Source: Pseudonocardiales bacterium (GTDB taxonomy: Bacteria; Actinomycetota; Actinomycetes; Mycobacteriales; Pseudonocardiaceae). Taken from it: a DNA stretch of 64,000 nucleotides. The notes beneath the pieces are model-generated. The model searched no databases. It had not been told where the DNA came from and was given only the letters and a program-made list of their open reading frames with translations. The position numbers and the translations under genes are program-made. Location of the stretch: the NCBI GenBank assembly GCA_019247305.1, contig JAFAPC010000093.1, positions 1 through 64,000 on the forward strand, read 5' to 3'. Positions 60,651 to 64,000 of this stretch are shown piece by piece. Numbering within the stretch: position 1 is the stretch's first letter; each line of letters begins with the position of its first letter.

Positions 60651-63221
60651 ATGGCCTGGAATCGAGGCTGGAGACTGGTTCGCCGGACTCGCGTGTCCAT
60701 TGTCGCGGCATTGTTCACCACGGGTGCGGTCGGATTTGGCGTCGCGGCTGGTTGCGCGGCGCCGTCGGTGACCGCATCCGCGCCTCCGGTGAGCCCACGA
60801 GCCGCTAGCCTGACCGCGGCCGGTGCACCAGGGACCCTGTCCCGCTTTGACCTGGCGCGCAAGGATTGCCTCGGCACAGCCATGAGCACCACATCCAAGG
60901 TCTGGTACACCGTTGCCGATGGGGTACTCTCCGATGTCTACAGCCCCACTGTGGACAACACAAACGTCGAGACCATGCAGTATGTGGTCACGGACGGACA
61001 CAGCTTCACAGATCTGCAGACCCGCGATCTGACCTATACCGTCAGCGCCGATCCCACCGGAATGGCCTGCACCGTCCTGGCCACCAGCGCAGCGCACGGC
61101 TATCAGCTCCTGACGACCTATGTCACCGATCCCGCCCGAGACGCTGTGGTCGCTCATACCACCGTACGCGGCACGCACGGCCCGGCACCGCACGGGCTGA
61201 CGCTCTACATTCGCCTCGACGCACATGTTAATGGCAACGGAGGTGGGGGTCAGGACAACGGTGGCGCCGACTCCGCGTTGATCGACACCTCCACTCGCAC
61301 ACCCGTCCCGGTCGCCTACGACATCGCGACGACCACCCAGGCGGCGAATCGCGACTACGCCGCTGCGACATTCATGGCGCTGAGCGCGAGCGGCGGTTTT
61401 ACCAAGGCCAGTGTCGGCTACGCCGGCACTGCCAGCGATGGACTAACCCAGCTCGATACCACCTGCACGCTGGGCGACTACACCGCCGCCCCGAACGGCC
61501 ACGTCGTGCTCACCGCCCGCATCGCGGCGAACCCGCACGGTGAACTCACTCTTGCCCTCGGCTTCGGACGGGATCAGCACGACGCCATATCAGTCGCGAA
61601 CAAGGCGGCAACCAACCCATTTGCCGCGACATTGGCCGACTATACTGCTGGCTGGCGTGCCTACGACGCCCGATTGCGCCCACCACCGACCACACTGCCC
61701 GGCTTTGATCAAGCCGCCGTGGGCCGGATACGCTCCGCTTACTACCTTTCAGTCAATGTGGTGAAGGCCAGTGAGGACAAGACATTCCCCGGTGCGATCG
61801 TCGCTTCTCTGGCCAGCCCGTGGGGTCAGGCCGTCAGCGCCGGGGACCTGGTGAACGGAAAACCGGTCTATTTCGGCTCCTACCGCGAGGTATTCTCCCG
61901 CGATCTCTACGAGGCATTCACCGCGCTGCTCCTCGACGGTGACCTGACCACCGCGCGCGACGCCACCCGGTTCCTGCTCACTCATCAGCAACTCCCGGAC
62001 GGTCGCCTGCCGCGCAACTCGCTGCTCAACGGCAAGATAGCGCCGGATACCAATAGTGATCAGCTTGACGAGACCTCGTATCCCATCGTCATGGCATGGC
62101 AATCAGGGCTCAGCGGTGACACCGCGCTGTGGACTAACCACCTCCGGCCGGCCGCGGATTTCCTCGTCGCGCATGGTCCGGCCTTCGGCGTCGAGCGGTG
62201 GGAGGAACAGAGCGGCTACTCCCCCTCGACCATTGCGGCCGAAATTGCCGGCCTAACCGCGGCCAGTGCCATCGCCGGTCACCACAACGACACCACTCGC
62301 GCCCGGCTCTACCAGGCTACAGCTGATCACTTTCAGCGACACGTCAAGGATTGGACGCTCACCACCGCGGGTCCATACCGGCCACGCTATTTCCTACGAC
62401 TGTCCCCGACCAGCGATCCGAACGCGGCGAGTGGCTACAATCTTGGCAATGGCGCGCCAAAGGCCGACCAACGCCAAGTCGTGGACGCCGGGTTCCTGGA
62501 GCTGGTGCGGCTGGGCGAGCTACCCGCCAGTGACCCCGACATACTCGCTTCGCTGAAGGTGGTGGACGCGACGATTCGTCGGGACACACCCAACGGGGTG
62601 AGCTTCTACCGCTACGGGACCTCGATGCCGGGGAGCTGGGATGGCTACGGCGACTGCTACCAACCCGGCCCGACCACCTGCACTCCCTCGGGTCGGCCCT
62701 GGCCGACCGGCGACATCGGTTCCGGGCACCTCTGGCCGGTCTTGTCCGGCGAGCGCGGCGAGCAGGAGCTGCAGACCGGTGACACCACCGCTGCCGCAGC
62801 GCTGCTGGTCAGCATGCAGCGGATGAGTTCTGGCGTGGGTCTGGAACCGGAGCAGGATTGGGAGGATCCTCCGCTGGAGGCCTCCCCATACGGGAAAATA
62901 GACCCCACCCAGGCGTCGATCGGCTTCGCACCCGGCCATCCTGCCGGCTCAGCGTCCCCCTTGACCTGGGCGCAGGCGCAACTGGTCCGCCTGGCGCTCG
63001 CAGTGGGCGCCGGCCGGCCGCTGGAACAGCCAACGATTACCCGCGCCCGCTACGTCGACGCACCGCCACCCGGAACGGCACCGTTGAGCGCCACTGTCTC
63101 CACCTCAGGCGCACTGCTGAGGGTGACCGGCCGGACCACACCAGGTGCGAACGTGGACCTAGCCGTGACCGACGTTGGTGCCGCCGGCGCCTCCACATGG
63201 CCATGCGTGTTCTCCCGCTGA
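60651..63221 (+). CDS. Secreted GH15 glucan 1,4-alpha-glucosidase
   Basis: 856 residues. Signal sequence with lipobox-like GVAAGCAAPS. An N-terminal beta-sandwich domain (VWYTVADGVLSDVYSPTVDN) precedes the alpha/alpha barrel: SYREVFSRDLYEAFTALLLD, LDETSYPIVMAWQSGL and VERWEEQSGYSPSTIAAEIA, then IGFAPGHPAGSASPLTWAQA. Releases glucose from starch-like glucans. The C-terminus ends abruptly (ASTWPCVFSR) inside what looks like an extra beta domain, so a truncation is possible. ATG 60651 follows GGGGTG. Confidence 0.88.
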   Translation: MAWNRGWRLVRRTRVSIVAALFTTGAVGFGVAAGCAAPSVTASAPPVSPRAASLTAAGAPGTLSRFDLARKDCLGTAMSTTSKVWYTVADGVLSDVYSPTVDNTNVETMQYVVTDGHSFTDLQTRDLTYTVSADPTGMACTVLATSAAHGYQLLTTYVTDPARDAVVAHTTVRGTHGPAPHGLTLYIRLDAHVNGNGGGGQDNGGADSALIDTSTRTPVPVAYDIATTTQAANRDYAAATFMALSASGGFTKASVGYAGTASDGLTQLDTTCTLGDYTAAPNGHVVLTARIAANPHGELTLALGFGRDQHDAISVANKAATNPFAATLADYTAGWRAYDARLRPPPTTLPGFDQAAVGRIRSAYYLSVNVVKASEDKTFPGAIVASLASPWGQAVSAGDLVNGKPVYFGSYREVFSRDLYEAFTALLLDGDLTTARDATRFLLTHQQLPDGRLPRNSLLNGKIAPDTNSDQLDETSYPIVMAWQSGLSGDTALWTNHLRPAADFLVAHGPAFGVERWEEQSGYSPSTIAAEIAGLTAASAIAGHHNDTTRARLYQATADHFQRHVKDWTLTTAGPYRPRYFLRLSPTSDPNAASGYNLGNGAPKADQRQVVDAGFLELVRLGELPASDPDILASLKVVDATIRRDTPNGVSFYRYGTSMPGSWDGYGDCYQPGPTTCTPSGRPWPTGDIGSGHLWPVLSGERGEQELQTGDTTAAAALLVSMQRMSSGVGLEPEQDWEDPPLEASPYGKIDPTQASIGFAPGHPAGSASPLTWAQAQLVRLALAVGAGRPLEQPTITRARYVDAPPPGTAPLSATVSTSGALLRVTGRTTPGANVDLAVTDVGAAGASTWPCVFSR

Positions 63222-63236
63222 TTGCCGGTAGGCAAC

Positions 63237-63539
63237 GTGCTCGCCTCATCGCTGGCCGACATCCTGTTGGGTGCCCGGCTCGCTGAGGTACGCCACCAGT
63301 TGACGGCACAGTTCGCCGCCGAGGCCGCAGACCCGACGGGCAAGGGCGGGCCGGACTGCGAATTCAACTGCCACCCTCACTGCAACCCATGCCAGCCGCG
63401 GTGCGAACCGGGCTGCCACCCTCACTGCAACCCGGCCTGCCAACCGAACTGCTCACCCGTGTGTTCGCCGACCTGCAACCCGATCATGTGCGGACCACGC
63501 GCCTGCTGGCCGCCCTTCAGCGACGTGGGAAACCGTTAG
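63237..63539 (+). CDS. Cys-rich C-x-P-x repeat peptide
   Basis: 100 residues. The first about 42 (ASSLADILLGARLAEVRHQL, TAQFAAEAADP) form an amphipathic leader-like helix. The rest holds 13 Cys, mostly four residues apart, in units such as CHPH, CNPA, CQPN, CSPV, CSPT, CGPRA, CWPP. A 20-bp DNA stretch encoding CHPHCNP occurs twice. GTG 63237, with GGTAGG four bases before, lies 15 nt after the glucoamylase stop. No family known to me; metal binding, disulfide or thioether cross-linked peptide are options. Confidence 0.6.
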   Translation: MLASSLADILLGARLAEVRHQLTAQFAAEAADPTGKGGPDCEFNCHPHCNPCQPRCEPGCHPHCNPACQPNCSPVCSPTCNPIMCGPRACWPPFSDVGNR

Positions 63540-64000
63540 TCACTCCTCGGCGAACAGGTGGTATAAGTATCGACCCGGGTCAGCGAGGAAGTCCCGGTGC
63601 AGCCGCACCGCTTCGGTGTCGTCATAGTCGACGCGCTCCAAGGTCGCCTCGCGGCTGATCTGGTAGATCGTCGCACCGGGGTAGGCCAGCAGGATCGGGG
63701 AGTGGGTGGCCAGGATGAACTGGCTACCTGCCGCGACCAGATCATGCATCCTGGCCAGCAACGCTACGCAACCATGCACCGACAGCGCCGATTCCGGCTC
63801 GTCAAGCAGGTACAGCCCGTTCGGTCCGAACCGGTGCACGGCCAAGGCCAGGAACGACTCGCCGTGGGAGCGCTCGTGCGGCGATCGGCCGCCGTAGGAG
63901 GAGGCGATCAGTCCGGGATCGACCTCTTCAAGGTTCTCTACCTCGGTGGCGACGTTGTAGAACGACTCGGCGCGGAGGAAAAACCCGGTCCGCGGCTTGC
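63540..64000 (-). CDS. AAA-family ATPase, C-terminal part (cut by window end)
   Basis: The last 153 residues: RAESFYNVATEVENLE, SYGGRSPHERSHGESFLALA (signature-like S-x-G-E), LYLLDEPESALSVHGC (Walker B) and FILATHSPILLAYPGATIYQ (His switch). It matches predicted ATPases of the COG3910 type (ABC/SMC-like AAA_21). The 5' part with the P-loop lies beyond 64000. The stop directly abuts the stop of the convergent Cys-rich gene. Confidence 0.88.
   Translation of the reverse strand, partial: KPRTGFFLRAESFYNVATEVENLEEVDPGLIASSYGGRSPHERSHGESFLALAVHRFGPNGLYLLDEPESALSVHGCVALLARMHDLVAAGSQFILATHSPILLAYPGATIYQISREATLERVDYDDTEAVRLHRDFLADPGRYLYHLFAEE

Overview
The window is GC-rich chromosomal DNA of an actinomycete, most likely of the Pseudonocardiales type. 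Support for this comes from an XRE/DUF397 pair, a DUF222-type HNH-endonuclease remnant, a mycothiol-enzyme-like (TIGR03086) protein, a UdgX-type uracil-DNA glycosylase, a RodA/FtsW protein, an Rpf-like resuscitation factor and a TNT-domain secreted toxin. I saw no rRNA, tRNA, CRISPR array, transposase or integrase. Gene assignments rest on reading protein motifs, not on database searches.

Layout. 0.6-6.5 kb: hisG, a three-gene RbsABC-type sugar ABC operon (minus strand) and a VWA membrane protein. 6.5-17 kb: an accessory region with a 71-bp palindrome, an XRE/DUF397 module, a three-gene DUF6879/DUF6082-like operon, a class A beta-lactamase, and decayed nucleotide-metabolism genes (a frameshifted deoxynucleotide-kinase-like gene and a MazG-like gene with an internal TGA). 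Duplicated gene ends and two toxin-antitoxin-like pairs are also here. 17-25.5 kb: NYN-domain protein, RodA, a ParB-like protein, a KimA-type potassium importer, a ChaB-like protein, and an Hsp20 gene divergent from a MerR-like regulator. 25.5-35 kb: a GMC-oxidoreductase/hydrolase fusion with a metallophosphoesterase, a DUF222 gene broken before its HNH domain, a primase-polymerase operon, an HTH-Nudix-Nudix protein, a HEPN-like gene and a DUF222/HNH tail fragment. 35-40.4 kb: VOC protein, secreted serine protease, 6-phosphogluconate dehydrogenase with a HAD phosphatase, a beta-lactamase-like protein and a secreted TNT toxin.

40.6-48.8 kb holds the most unusual system: TetR, an HlyD-type adaptor, an ECF sigma factor, then a 66-residue Trp/Gly/His-repeat peptide ending in Cys, directly followed by an ABC exporter and an FAD monooxygenase. 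A trehalose-phosphatase and a ROK sugar kinase continue with overlapping reading frames. I read the peptide, exporter and monooxygenase as a candidate RiPP-like or secreted peptide cluster.

49-64 kb: UdgX, a zinc alcohol dehydrogenase, an Rpf-like gene coupled to a POT peptide transporter, a string of small unknown genes, a methyltransferase, VapBC remnants, and a carbohydrate locus (ROK regulator, XylFGH-like ABC transporter, GH15 glucoamylase). The glucoamylase gene is followed at 15 nt by a second odd peptide with 13 cysteines in C-x-P-x repeats. The window ends inside an AAA ATPase gene.
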